The notes: generated by a model from the letters alone, not told the origin. 6,525 nucleotides of DNA from Methylophilus sp. (GCA_027489475.1 JAIXZQ010000258.1:1-6525); one strand, 5' to 3'; positions 1 through 5,854 are shown, counted from the first letter of the stretch. Numbers and translations: made by a program.

Positions 1-212
1 GCGTTTTGTGCATCGCGCTGAATGTAATACAAAGCCAGTACACCGTTAGACTGGGCATCGGCGCCCCCCGCGATTATCCGTTTGCGCGCCTCAAAGTTGC
101 TGAATAAATTGCTAATCGCCAACGTGGCTACCAACCCGATGACCAAGCCGACCAGCAGCTCGACCAAGCTGACCCCGCGTTGACGTTGTAAAAGGCTGTG
201 TTCGCGCATCAT
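1..212 (-). CDS. pilW: Type IV pilus minor pilin PilW, N-terminal part (runs off left edge)
   Basis: Seventy codons are visible before the window edge. The protein begins MMREHSLLQRQRG/VSLVELL, a class III (prepilin) leader of 13 residues. PilD would cut after Gly13 and methylate the new N-terminus, with the conserved Glu at mature position +5 (Glu18). A hydrophobic helix follows to about residue 36 (LVGLVIGLVATLAISNLF), and then a stretch ending in YYIQRDAQN that is typical of PilW after the helix. The ATG at 212-210 overlaps the pilV stop in an ATGA arrangement, so translation is probably coupled; I see no strong independent Shine-Dalgarno. Minor pilins of this class sit in the inner membrane and prime assembly of the pilus with PilY1. 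It is the fourth gene of the leftward operon, and pilX and pilY1 would be expected beyond the edge. The globular domain cannot be assessed. Confidence 0.88.
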   Translation of the reverse strand, partial: MMREHSLLQRQRGVSLVELLVGLVIGLVATLAISNLFSNFEARKRIIAGGADAQSNGVLALYYIQRDAQN

Positions 213-613
213 GGCATCACATCAAAAAGATAACTCGAGGCATTGACCTGGTGACGGCTCCCACCCGGCACTTTCCAGCTGACGCTGACGGTAATCATGC
301 TGTTGGTAATGGCAGAAAACGTCAGTTGGCCATTGGGTAATTGGCTGCTAATGCGTTGACGATCGACTTGCGCGACATAACTCGTTGCATCGCCGCCATA
401 GGCCATTAAATTGGCGAGATGGGTTTGCGCAATCAGTTGTGCTTCGGCGCGGTAGCGGTTGTCGCTACTGTTTTTAACCATAGCGCTTTGCAAGCCGACC
501 AAAGCCAGCACCCCCATGCTAAACAGCACCAGCGCAACCATAGATTCAATCAACACCGACCCACGCTGCTTTGGGGCGCTACGAGGGTGCTTAGAAAAAT
601 GACGATTTAACAT
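209..613 (-). CDS. pilV: Type IV pilus minor pilin / modification protein PilV
   Basis: A 134-residue protein. It has a long basic prepilin leader (MLNRHFSKHPRSAPKQRG, 18 residues) cut before SVLIESMVALVLFSMGVLAL, with the invariant Glu at +5 (Glu23) and a membrane-spanning helix to about residue 41. The SVLIE..VAL..FSMGVLAL...Q pattern is characteristic of PilV. The helix continues as LQSAMVKNSSDNRYRAEAQLIA, and a short beta-rich domain follows with a PilV-like VSWKVPGG near residues 111-118. The start ATG (613-611) lies inside the end of fimT, a 7-bp overlap. A GGAGA Shine-Dalgarno sits 9 nt upstream (627-623). The gene's end overlaps pilW by 4 bp. As a minor pilin it would join FimT/PilW/PilX/PilE at the tip or priming complex of the pilus. 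Confidence 0.9.
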   Translation of the reverse strand: MLNRHFSKHPRSAPKQRGSVLIESMVALVLFSMGVLALVGLQSAMVKNSSDNRYRAEAQLIAQTHLANLMAYGGDATSYVAQVDRQRISSQLPNGQLTFSAITNSMITVSVSWKVPGGSRHQVNASSYLFDVMP

Positions 614-1119
614 GCGCGTGTATCTCCACTGGTGGTCACGCTGGGGTCACACACTTTGACATTGCCACCCGCAGCCAGCTGTACGCGCAAGGTGCGCATA
701 TCGGCGGCGGACATTTGTGTATTGCTGATGGTGACCACGGTCAATGCTGAGGCCGCGGCGGGGTCGCGGGTACCAAAGCCGCTAAACACCGCCGTATTAT
801 TGTCTGCACTGATGACTGTCTGACTTGATGAACCTTCAACCGCACTTTTTTGCGTGAGCGTAGCAGGGCAACTGCTGGTGACTGTGACACAGCCTATCTG
901 CCAGCTGCCATCGGTTTGCAATACAAAACGCACGCGGCTATTACGTTTGATGGCTTCATTGCGCGCCAACTGCAAGCCATTGCGAATCGACTCGGCAACC
1001 GTGCGAATTTGCGCATTGCCGATGGCGGATTGAAACGCAGGGACTGCCAAGGTGCCTAAGGCGACCAGCACCGCCAGCGTGACCATGACCTCAATCAATG
1101 AAAAGCCGCGCATGCGCAT
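607..1119 (-). CDS. fimT: Type IV pilus minor pilin FimT / GspH-family pseudopilin
   Basis: The 170-residue version starting MRMRG/FSLIEVMVTLAVLVALGTLAVPAF is preferred. It has a very short leader cut after Gly5, the conserved Glu at +5 (Glu10) and a proline-kinked helix (Pro27). The next segment, RNGLQLARNEAIKRNSRVRF (46-65), is the diagnostic GspH/FimT region, followed by the beta-rich domain. Four cysteines (77, 84, 157, 170) could form two disulfides. The chosen ATG (1119-1117) overlaps the pilE stop as TAATG and has GGGA upstream. An upstream in-frame ATG at 1152 would add 11 residues (LADFFYWELL...) inside pilE and give an implausible leader, while an ATG at 1113 would also work. FimT proteins take part in pilus priming, and in some gammaproteobacteria bind DNA for natural transformation. 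The C-terminal GRxR motif reported for those is GNVK here (152-155). The name FimT is used in the family sense. Confidence 0.87.
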   Translation of the reverse strand: MRMRGFSLIEVMVTLAVLVALGTLAVPAFQSAIGNAQIRTVAESIRNGLQLARNEAIKRNSRVRFVLQTDGSWQIGCVTVTSSCPATLTQKSAVEGSSSQTVISADNNTAVFSGFGTRDPAAASALTVVTISNTQMSAADMRTLRVQLAAGGNVKVCDPSVTTSGDTRAC

Positions 1120-1523
1120 TAGCAGTTCCCAGTAGAAGAAGTCAGCCAGCAACTGGCGCCTGAGGTGCCATCAAATACCGATGACTTTTGGTTATCTTGA
1201 TTCACCGAGAAAGAAAAATTAGACATGCTGCCCTTGCCCGTGGCGGTCAGGGTATAGGTGGTGGCAGTTTGGTCTTGCACTGCATAGTCAAAATAACGGG
1301 CATCACTGGGCGTGCATACAAAGCCCACATAGGTAAAGTTATCCTGATAAAACTGCTCGGCCTGCACACGGCAATTGGCCAAATTGGCCGGGGCTTCGGC
1401 GGCGTTACCGGTTTTGACATAATCTTGATAGCCTGGAATGGCAATACTGGCCAACAGCCCAATAATGGCGACCACCACCATGACTTCTATCAGACTGAAC
1501 CCGGCGTGAAATGTGCGTTGCAT
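1119..1523 (-). CDS. pilE: Type IV pilin PilE-type (minor pilin)
   Basis: A 134-residue protein beginning MQRTFHAG/FSLIEVMVVVAIIGLLASIAIPGYQDYV, an almost textbook PilE/type IVa pilin N-terminus. It has an 8-residue leader, cleavage after Gly8, Glu13 at mature +5, Pro30 in the helix and the conserved GYQDYV at 31-36. Four cysteines (51, 70, 125, 134) are present, and the last pair (CWLTSSTGNC) gives a small C-terminal D-region loop. The length and the short variable domain fit PilE-like minor pilins (COG4968 type) better than a major pilin. It is the first gene of the leftward operon, whereas pilE is usually the last gene of fimT-pilVWXY1-E clusters. An AGGGAG Shine-Dalgarno lies 6 nt upstream (1535-1530). 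A major pilin or a ComP-like DNA-uptake pilin cannot be excluded from sequence alone. Confidence 0.88.
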   Translation of the reverse strand: MQRTFHAGFSLIEVMVVVAIIGLLASIAIPGYQDYVKTGNAAEAPANLANCRVQAEQFYQDNFTYVGFVCTPSDARYFDYAVQDQTATTYTLTATGKGSMSNFSFSVNQDNQKSSVFDGTSGASCWLTSSTGNC

Positions 1524-1529
1524 GTCTGG

Positions 1530-1535
1530 CTCCCT
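1530..1535 (-). promoter_or_regulatory. Shine-Dalgarno of the pilE-fimT-pilV-pilW operon
   Basis: On the minus strand AGGGAG lies 6 nt before the pilE ATG. It is the strongest ribosome-binding site in the pilin cluster and fixes the pilE start. No convincing sigma-70 promoter was found between it and the divergent lptM gene. Confidence 0.75.
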
Positions 1536-1721
1536 TTTTGACTGGCTTTATCATGCAAACATTGCCCTGTCATTGTCCAGTCTGCGCCGACCAACGGTGG
1601 CAAACTGCCGACAAACGGTTAGCCTTTGCGTATGAGATGGGTGCAGGTCAGGCTTTGCAGACTTTGCATAGCAGACATGGAACCCACCATCACCATTACA
1701 CAGCCTGATTTCGACGCCGCG

Positions 1722-1749
1722 CTGACAGCCTAAGGTTTAATGGTAAAAT
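1722..1749 (+). promoter_or_regulatory. Putative sigma-70 promoter of lptM-lysA (extended -10)
   Basis: CTGACA (1722-1727, five of six to TTGACA) is separated by 16 bp from TAAAAT (1744-1749, five of six to TATAAT). The -10 is preceded by TGG, giving the extended TGn motif. Transcription would start near 1756, about 24 nt before the lptM ATG. The distance to the gene and the near-consensus boxes make this the best promoter in the window; no experimental evidence is available here. Confidence 0.65.
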
Positions 1750-1779
1750 CGCGGTTTTAACTGTATGGGGATGGCTATC

Positions 1780-1914
1780 ATGTTGCGCTGCTGGACACGT
1801 TGCCTCGCATTGGCCTTAATGCTGGCACAGCTCAGTGCTTGTGGTCTCAAAGGCCCGTTATACATTCCTGAACGCCAATATCCCCAACCCACTCAGGACA
1901 AGCCTGCATCGTGA
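1780..1914 (+). CDS. lptM: LPS translocon maturation lipoprotein LptM (YifL/LppL family)
   Basis: A 44-residue lipoprotein precursor. It has a basic N-terminus (MLRCWTR), a hydrophobic core (CLALALMLAQ) and the lipobox LSA/C with the lipidated Cys at 21. The mature part starts CGLKGPLYIPE, the signature of the YifL/LppL family next to lysA in proteobacteria. In E. coli the homologue, renamed LptM, helps the LptD-LptE outer-membrane LPS translocon mature. After lipidation it should be anchored in the outer membrane; the rest is a short proline-rich tail. The ATG at 1780 is preferred because GGGGA (1767-1771) sits 8 nt upstream. In-frame ATGs at 1765 and 1771 would consume that ribosome-binding site and leave an almost absent leader RNA. 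Its TGA overlaps the lysA GTG (GTGA), so the two are co-transcribed and probably coupled. Confidence 0.9.
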   Translation: MLRCWTRCLALALMLAQLSACGLKGPLYIPERQYPQPTQDKPAS

Positions 1915-3158
1915 CCGCTTTTTCATTTCAAGATGGCAACCTTTATGCCGAACATGTCGCGTTGCGTGATATTGCACAGCGCCATGACACACCCACCTAT
2001 GTATATTCTCGCGCCGCACTGACGCAGGCATTTACGCAGTTTTCTGCCGGCTTACAGGGGCATGACCATTTGGTCTGCTTTGCCGTCAAAGCCAACCCCA
2101 GCCTTGCCATCCTCAATCTGTTTGCCCGATTGGGTGCAGGCTTTGATATCGTTTCGGGCGGTGAACTGGCGCGTGTTATCGCCGCTGGGGGAGATCCCGC
2201 CAAAGTGGTCTTTTCTGGCGTTGGCAAATCACACCGTGAGATTGAAGCGGCCCTCGAAGCAGGCATTTTTTGCTTTAATGTCGAGTCCATCAATGAGCTG
2301 GAGCGCATTCAGCAAGTGGCTGCTCGACTGGGCAAGCAGGCGCCGGTGTCCTTGCGCGTCAACCCCAATGTGGATGCCAAAACCCATCCTTATATCTCCA
2401 CCGGCTTAAAAAACAACAAGTTTGGCGTCGCGTTTGAAGATGCGCTGGCCTTGTATCAACGGGCCGCGGCACTCCCGAATATTGAAGTGCATGGCGTGGA
2501 TTGCCATATCGGCTCACAAATCACCGAGCTGTCGCCATTTCTTGATGCGCTCGACCGTGTGTTGGGCTTAGTAGATGCGCTGGCGACGCATGGCATCAGC
2601 ATCCAGCATATCGACGTGGGTGGCGGCGTGGGCATCACTTACAGCGACGAAACACCGCCAGATTTTGCCGTGTATACGCAGGCGATTTTGCAGAAATTGG
2701 CCGGACGTGCAGTCAAAGTCCTGTTTGAACCAGGACGCGCCTTGGTGGGCAATGCCGGGCTATTATTGACCAAGGTGGAATATTTAAAGCCGGGCGAAAC
2801 AAAAAACTTTGCCATCGTCGATGCCGCCATGAACGACTTGATGCGGCCCGCCTTGTATGACGCCTACCATCGCATTACTGCGATTGCACCCTCCAATGAA
2901 GCGCCGCAAGTGTATGAAGTGGTTGGCCCGGTGTGCGAAAGCGGTGATTTTCTCGGTCATGACCGCACACTGACGATTGCTGAGGGCGATTATCTGGCAA
3001 TTCATTCAGCAGGTGCCTACGGCATGAGTATGGCCAGCAACTACAATACCCGCCCGCGGGCAGCCGAAGTGCTGGTGGATGGCGAACAGGTGCATGTGAT
3101 TCGTGCGCGTGAAACCACCGCCGATCTGTTTAAATTGGAGCGCGTACTACCTGCATAA
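1911..3158 (+). CDS. lysA: Diaminopimelate decarboxylase
   Basis: A 415-residue cytosolic PLP enzyme that decarboxylates meso-diaminopimelate to L-lysine, the last step of the DAP pathway. The N-terminal alanine-racemase-like barrel carries the PLP lysine in CFAVKANPS (Lys60), DCHIGSQ (198-204, with His199), the phosphate-binding glycine loop DVGGGVG (235-241) and EPGR (273-276). The C-terminal beta-sandwich carries CESGDFL (342-348), whose Cys acts across the dimer interface in this family. It also has GAYGMSMASNYN (368-379), whose Tyr contacts PLP and substrate. Length and motifs are those of an intact enzyme. The start is GTG at 1911, supported by the family N-terminus (MTAFSFQDGNLYAE) and by the 4-bp overlap with lptM; its own Shine-Dalgarno is weak (AGGA about 12 nt upstream), which fits coupling. 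A strong terminator follows 22 bp after the stop. Confidence 0.97.
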   Translation: MTAFSFQDGNLYAEHVALRDIAQRHDTPTYVYSRAALTQAFTQFSAGLQGHDHLVCFAVKANPSLAILNLFARLGAGFDIVSGGELARVIAAGGDPAKVVFSGVGKSHREIEAALEAGIFCFNVESINELERIQQVAARLGKQAPVSLRVNPNVDAKTHPYISTGLKNNKFGVAFEDALALYQRAAALPNIEVHGVDCHIGSQITELSPFLDALDRVLGLVDALATHGISIQHIDVGGGVGITYSDETPPDFAVYTQAILQKLAGRAVKVLFEPGRALVGNAGLLLTKVEYLKPGETKNFAIVDAAMNDLMRPALYDAYHRITAIAPSNEAPQVYEVVGPVCESGDFLGHDRTLTIAEGDYLAIHSAGAYGMSMASNYNTRPRAAEVLVDGEQVHVIRARETTADLFKLERVLPA

Positions 3159-3179
3159 GCGCTCGTGTTGTGCAGACAC

Positions 3180-3212
3180 AAAAAAACCGAAGCATGCCGC
3201 TTCGGTTTTTTT
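3180..3212. terminator. Bidirectional intrinsic terminator between lysA and purU
   Basis: A perfect inverted repeat: A7-CCGAAGC (3180-3193), a 5-nt loop ATGCC, then GCTTCGG-T7 (3199-3212). The GC-rich 7-bp core is flanked by seven A on one side and seven T on the other, so a U tract follows the hairpin in both directions. It sits between the convergent lysA (ends 3158) and purU (ends 3234) and should stop both transcripts. Confidence 0.93.
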
Positions 3213-3233
3213 ATGGGCGCAATGACAAATCGC

Positions 3234-4088
3234 TTAGTCAAAAATCACTGTCTTGTTCGCATAGAGCAAAATACGGTGTTCAATATGCCAGCGTACCGCT
3301 TTAGATAGCACCACACGCTCTAAATCGCGGCCTTTTTGAATCAAATCTTCCACCTGATCGCGGTGTGAGATACGCGCCAAATCCTGCTCGATAATCGGGC
3401 CTTCATCCAACACTTCAGTCACATAGTGGCTGGTCGCCCCTATCAGTTTCACCCCGCGCTCAAACGCTCTGTGGTAAGGCCGCGCGCCGATAAAGGCCGG
3501 TAAAAAAGAGTGGTGAATATTGATAATCTGCTGCGGATAGCGCGCCACAAACGCCGGTGACAAAATCTGCATGTAGCGCGCCAGCACGATGAGGTCTATG
3601 CCATGCTGGTCAAACAGGGCAAACTGTTGTGCCTCAACGGCCGCCTTGGTGTCTTTGGTCACTGGCAGATAATGAAACGGAATGCCATAAAAGGCCGCCA
3701 GTTTTTCGGTGTCGCGATGATTGCTGATAATCAGAGGAATCTCACACGCCAACTCACCACTGTGGTGTCTGTGCAGCAAATCGACCAGACAATGATCATA
3801 TTGCGACACCATGATGGCCATGCGGGTTTTTTGCTCGGAGAGTTTGAGCTGCCAGCGCATGTCAAAGCGTTGCGCGACCGGGGTAAACGCCTGCGCAAAG
3901 TCGGCGACGGCGACATTAAAGTTGCTCAAGTCCCACTCCACGCGCATCAGAAACAGATTATTTTCTGCATCCTGATGCTGGTCTGCGTGTAAAATATTGG
4001 CATTGTGCTCATACAGAAATTGCGCAATCGCCGCCACGATGCCTTTGGTGTCCGGGCAGGTGATCAACAAGGTAGCAGTATTTTTCAT
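3234..4088 (-). CDS. purU: Formyltetrahydrofolate deformylase PurU
   Basis: Hydrolyses 10-formyl-THF to formate and THF, balancing one-carbon folate pools and supplying formate to the PurT reaction; it is cytosolic. From the ATG at 4088 it is 284 residues. An N-terminal ACT regulatory domain (TLLITCPDTKGIVAAIAQFLYEHNANI, about residues 5-33, continuing to about 80) is followed by a formyltransferase-type hydrolase domain. Catalytic Asn190, His192 and Asp228 lie in NIHHSFLPAFIGARPYH and TEVLDEGPIIEQD, with the same 2- and 36-residue spacing as in PurN. The C-terminal IEHRILLYANKTVIF is typical of PurU. An in-frame TTG two codons upstream (4094) would give 286 residues; ATG is preferred. No clear Shine-Dalgarno is visible for either start, which is unusual. 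The gene is divergent from ispH and convergent with lysA. In a methylotroph it could also feed formate metabolism, which is inference. Confidence 0.95.
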   Translation of the reverse strand: MKNTATLLITCPDTKGIVAAIAQFLYEHNANILHADQHQDAENNLFLMRVEWDLSNFNVAVADFAQAFTPVAQRFDMRWQLKLSEQKTRMAIMVSQYDHCLVDLLHRHHSGELACEIPLIISNHRDTEKLAAFYGIPFHYLPVTKDTKAAVEAQQFALFDQHGIDLIVLARYMQILSPAFVARYPQQIINIHHSFLPAFIGARPYHRAFERGVKLIGATSHYVTEVLDEGPIIEQDLARISHRDQVEDLIQKGRDLERVVLSKAVRWHIEHRILLYANKTVIFD

Positions 4089-4134
4089 AGGCAAAGCGTT
4101 ATCGCAAACGCGGATTTAAGCAACAAAAGCGCTG

Positions 4135-4140
4135 ATTATA
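4135..4140 (-). promoter_or_regulatory. Putative -10 box of the purU promoter
   Basis: On the minus strand there is a perfect TATAAT (+ strand ATTATA) about 47 bp upstream of the purU ATG, which would give a start near 4128 and a leader of about 40 nt. No good -35 match lies at 15-18 bp and there is no TGn extension, so an activator or weak activity is possible. The hexamer lies in the short spacer shared with the divergent ispH, whose own promoter I could not place. Confidence 0.45.
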
Positions 4141-4205
4141 CCTGATGCCTGCCTCACCTTGTGCTTCACCGCGCAGGCGCATAACCCTCGCATGACGGAA
4201 CCGAT

Positions 4206-5168
4206 ATGCAAACACACACCACAGCCAACATCGTTCTTGCCAACCCGCGCGGCTTTTGCGCCGGGGTAGATCGCGCCATCATCATCGTCGAACAGGCACT
4301 CGAAAAATTTGGCGCGCCGATTTATGTGCGTAACGAAGTCGTCCACAACAAGTTTGTCGTCAATCAACTGCGTGAAAAAGGGGCAATTTTTGTCGACGAG
4401 CTGGAAAAAATCCCGTCCGGCAGCATCGTTATTTTTAGCGCGCATGGCGTGTCAAAAGCCGTGCGTGCTGAAGCAGAAGCGCGGGGCCTAACGGCGTTTG
4501 ATGCCACTTGCCCGCTGGTGACCAAAGTGCACATCGAAGTCGCCAAAATGCGCAAAGACGGTATGGAAATCATCATGATAGGCCACAAAGGACACCCAGA
4601 AGTTGAAGGCACCATGGGGCAATCAGAAGCCGGGATGCATCTGGTAGAAACGCCCGAAGATGTGCTGGCCTTGCAGGTGGCCGACCCAGAAAAACTGGCG
4701 TATGTCACGCAAACCACGTTGTCGGTGGATGATGCCACTCATGTCATCCAAGCACTGAAAAACCGCTTTCCCGCCATCCGTGCGCCCAAAAGCGATGATA
4801 TTTGCTATGCCACGCAAAACCGGCAAGATGCTGTCAAATTGATGGCCAAAGACTGTGACTTAGTGATTATTGTCGGCTCGCCCAACAGCTCTAACTCCAA
4901 CCGTCTGCGCGAAGTCGCGCAACATCAGGGGGTAGAGGCCTATATGGTGGATAACGCCAGCCACCTGCAAGCGGCGTGGCTGACTGGCAAACGCAAAATC
5001 GGCATCTCCGCGGGCGCCTCAGCGCCTGAAGTGCTGGTGCAAGAAGTCATTGCCACCCTCAAAACATTGGGCGCCGCCGAAGTGACCGAACTGCAAGGGG
5101 TGGTAGAAAACGTGGTGTTTCAATTGCCTAAAAATCTACTGCAAGCAGAAAAACGCGCACGTTCATAA
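4206..5168 (+). CDS. ispH: 4-hydroxy-3-methylbut-2-enyl diphosphate reductase IspH (LytB)
   Basis: A 320-residue 4Fe-4S enzyme that converts HMBPP to IPP and DMAPP, the final step of the MEP isoprenoid pathway. The three cluster cysteines are in [10 protein letters not shown] (Cys18), [11 protein letters not shown] (Cys102) and [11 protein letters not shown] (Cys200). Substrate-pocket residues are in place: His47 (EVVHNKF), His80 (FSAHGVS), and His130/Glu132 ([11 protein letters not shown]), with Glu132 the proton donor. TQTTLSVDD (168-176) and [10 protein letters not shown] (225-234) complete the diphosphate site. The length is normal for the proteobacterial enzyme. The ATG is preceded by a weak ACGGAA 5 nt upstream. 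In many proteobacteria ispH follows lspA and fkpB. Here it stands alone, divergent from purU, and the DNA after it turns AT-rich and accessory-like. Confidence 0.97.
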   Translation: MQTHTTANIVLANPRGFCAGVDRAIIIVEQALEKFGAPIYVRNEVVHNKFVVNQLREKGAIFVDELEKIPSGSIVIFSAHGVSKAVRAEAEARGLTAFDATCPLVTKVHIEVAKMRKDGMEIIMIGHKGHPEVEGTMGQSEAGMHLVETPEDVLALQVADPEKLAYVTQTTLSVDDATHVIQALKNRFPAIRAPKSDDICYATQNRQDAVKLMAKDCDLVIIVGSPNSSNSNRLREVAQHQGVEAYMVDNASHLQAAWLTGKRKIGISAGASAPEVLVQEVIATLKTLGAAEVTELQGVVENVVFQLPKNLLQAEKRARS

Positions 5169-5187
5169 CTAGCCACTGTCAGCGCGT

Positions 5188-5213
5188 GTTGATTTCTACT
5201 TGGAGAACTCAAC
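5188..5213 (+). terminator. Hairpin after ispH, possible weak terminator
   Basis: GTTGA-T-TTCT (5188-5197), a 6-nt loop ACTTGG, then AGAA-C-TCAAC (5204-5213): nine base pairs with one T/C mismatch, 20 nt after the ispH stop. No U tract follows, so it may be a 3'-end stabiliser or a Rho-linked structure rather than an intrinsic terminator. Confidence 0.4.
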
Positions 5214-5292
5214 TGTAAGCGTAATTTAACGCCACTTATACAGAAACGTTTTTCGCAGACGAATATTCTCCATTAGCGACAGGAGTCGAAGT

Positions 5293-5349
5293 ATGACTCG
5301 CGCTTTCCATACCATAACATCCTTTTTTAGTTATGTTTTAAAGAATTAA
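5293..5349 (+). CDS. Possible 18-residue ORF (leader peptide or small protein), speculative
   Basis: ATG at 5293 follows AGGAG (5281-5285) with a 7-nt gap, the best Shine-Dalgarno in this half of the window. It reads MTRAFHTITSFFSYVLKN before TAA. The peptide is short, with a semi-hydrophobic middle (ITSFFSYVL) and a basic end. The ribosome-binding site and start lie in two mutually exclusive hairpins: GAGTC/GACTC at 5283-5299 and GTATG/CATAC at 5291-5312. That would fit a leader peptide of the downstream nuclease gene 58 bp away, but chance is a serious alternative at this length. I recognise no family. Confidence 0.2.
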   Translation: MTRAFHTITSFFSYVLKN

Positions 5350-5406
5350 CTCGCTAAAGATATTAGATAATAATTAATAATATTTTTGATTTAAAAAAGA
5401 CGATCA

Positions 5407-5703
5407 ATGCATTTCAACTATGTGGTCTACAAACTAACATTTCCCAATGGGAAGATTTATGTTGGCAAGGATGTCGGTGGCTCAGGGCATTCCCTGCGCT
5501 ATTTCGGCTCTTGGTCTGACCATCTGGTAGAACAGGATTTCACCAAGCAGCAATTGATTGATTTCACCCTACGTAAGGAAATTCTATTTGAATCGACCGA
5601 CAAGGACGAGATTGCACGAATGGAAAGTGAGTACATTCGGTTGTTGAAATCCAATGATCCAGCCATTGGATACAACCAGACTCACCGCAAGACGGATCAC
5701 TAA
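5407..5703 (+). CDS. Stand-alone GIY-YIG nuclease domain protein
   Basis: A 98-residue protein consisting essentially of one GIY-YIG endonuclease domain. The motif is degenerate at the first position: VVYKLTFPNGKIYVGK (6-21), where VYK replaces GIY and IYVGK replaces YIG. The remaining active-site pattern is present: Arg31 in LRYFGS, His39, Glu73/Glu75 in ARMESEYIR (metal-binding Glu) and Asn90 in IGYNQ. It resembles the small bacterial GIY-YIG proteins that share YFGS, LRKEILFES and LKSNDPAIGYN and carry no extra DNA-recognition domain. I believe it is complete rather than a fragment of a homing endonuclease. The true substrate is unknown; UvrC-like repair, homing and restriction relatives all use this fold. 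It sits alone between AT-rich DNA and tandem hairpins, suggesting acquisition by transfer. The Shine-Dalgarno is weak (AAAGACG region). Confidence 0.85.
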   Translation: MHFNYVVYKLTFPNGKIYVGKDVGGSGHSLRYFGSWSDHLVEQDFTKQQLIDFTLRKEILFESTDKDEIARMESEYIRLLKSNDPAIGYNQTHRKTDH

Positions 5704-5715
5704 TACCAAAAGAAT

Positions 5716-5744
5716 AACAGGTGGAATTTTTTATCCCACCTGTT
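5716..5744 (+). terminator. First hairpin after the GIY-YIG gene
   Basis: AACAGGTGG (5716-5724) pairs perfectly with CCACCTGTT (5736-5744) across an 11-nt AT-rich loop, 13 bp after the nuclease stop. Only three T follow, so on its own it is a poor intrinsic terminator. With the next hairpin it forms a tandem terminator. Confidence 0.6.
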
Positions 5745-5745
5745 T

Positions 5746-5768
5746 ACTGAATTAAGCATTCAGTTTTT
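5746..5768 (+). terminator. Second hairpin with T tract after the GIY-YIG gene
   Basis: ACTGAAT (5746-5752), loop TAAGC, ATTCAGT (5758-5764), running into TTTTT (5764-5768). The 7-bp stem is AT-rich and weak, but the U tract is correctly placed for rightward transcription. It begins one base after the preceding hairpin. Confidence 0.6.
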
Positions 5769-5854
5769 CAAAACACTCTGATGGTGGCTTGACGTTCACA
5801 GTGACAGTTTTTATGTGCACGAACATAACACGCACCGCTTATCTTTTGCTGGGC

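Larger units (their letters stand above)
5169..5406. other. AT-rich intergenic region between ispH and the GIY-YIG gene
   Basis: This stretch of 238 bp holds no conventional gene. It contains a hairpin just after ispH (5188-5213), a second hairpin around 5275-5312, an 18-codon ORF with a good ribosome-binding site (5293-5349), and then a very AT-rich tract. By hand count 5311-5400 has about 16 G/C in 90. GATAAT at 5366-5371 is a possible -10 for the nuclease gene, but no -35 matches at 16-18 bp. The composition break starts here, roughly 100 bp after ispH. Confidence 0.6.

Noticed and set aside
1543..1570. A sigma-54-like element upstream of pilE (GGG...TTGCA on the minus strand)
   Set aside because: The distance between the GG and GC elements is one or two bases short of the required spacing, which normally abolishes sigma-54 recognition.
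1511..1708. A 65-codon plus-strand open frame (with Cys and a His-rich end) between the pilin operon and lptM
   Set aside because: It begins inside the pilE start region, has no ribosome-binding site and no recognisable domain; it looks like a chance frame in the divergent intergenic region.
4095..4120. CGCAAACG resembling half of an E. coli PurR operator in the purU leader
   Set aside because: Only one half-site matches; the second half of the palindrome is absent and PurR of that type is not expected in betaproteobacteria.
5283..5299. A 5-bp stem with 7-nt loop resembling a tRNA T arm (possible tRNA remnant or att site)
   Set aside because: The loop does not read TTCRANY in register, no acceptor, anticodon or D arm is present, and no duplicated tRNA end is in the window.
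5789..5817. TTGACG at 5789-5794 as a rightward -35
   Set aside because: The hexamer 17 bp downstream is TATGTG, only three of six to TATAAT, and there is no gene to drive on the plus strand.
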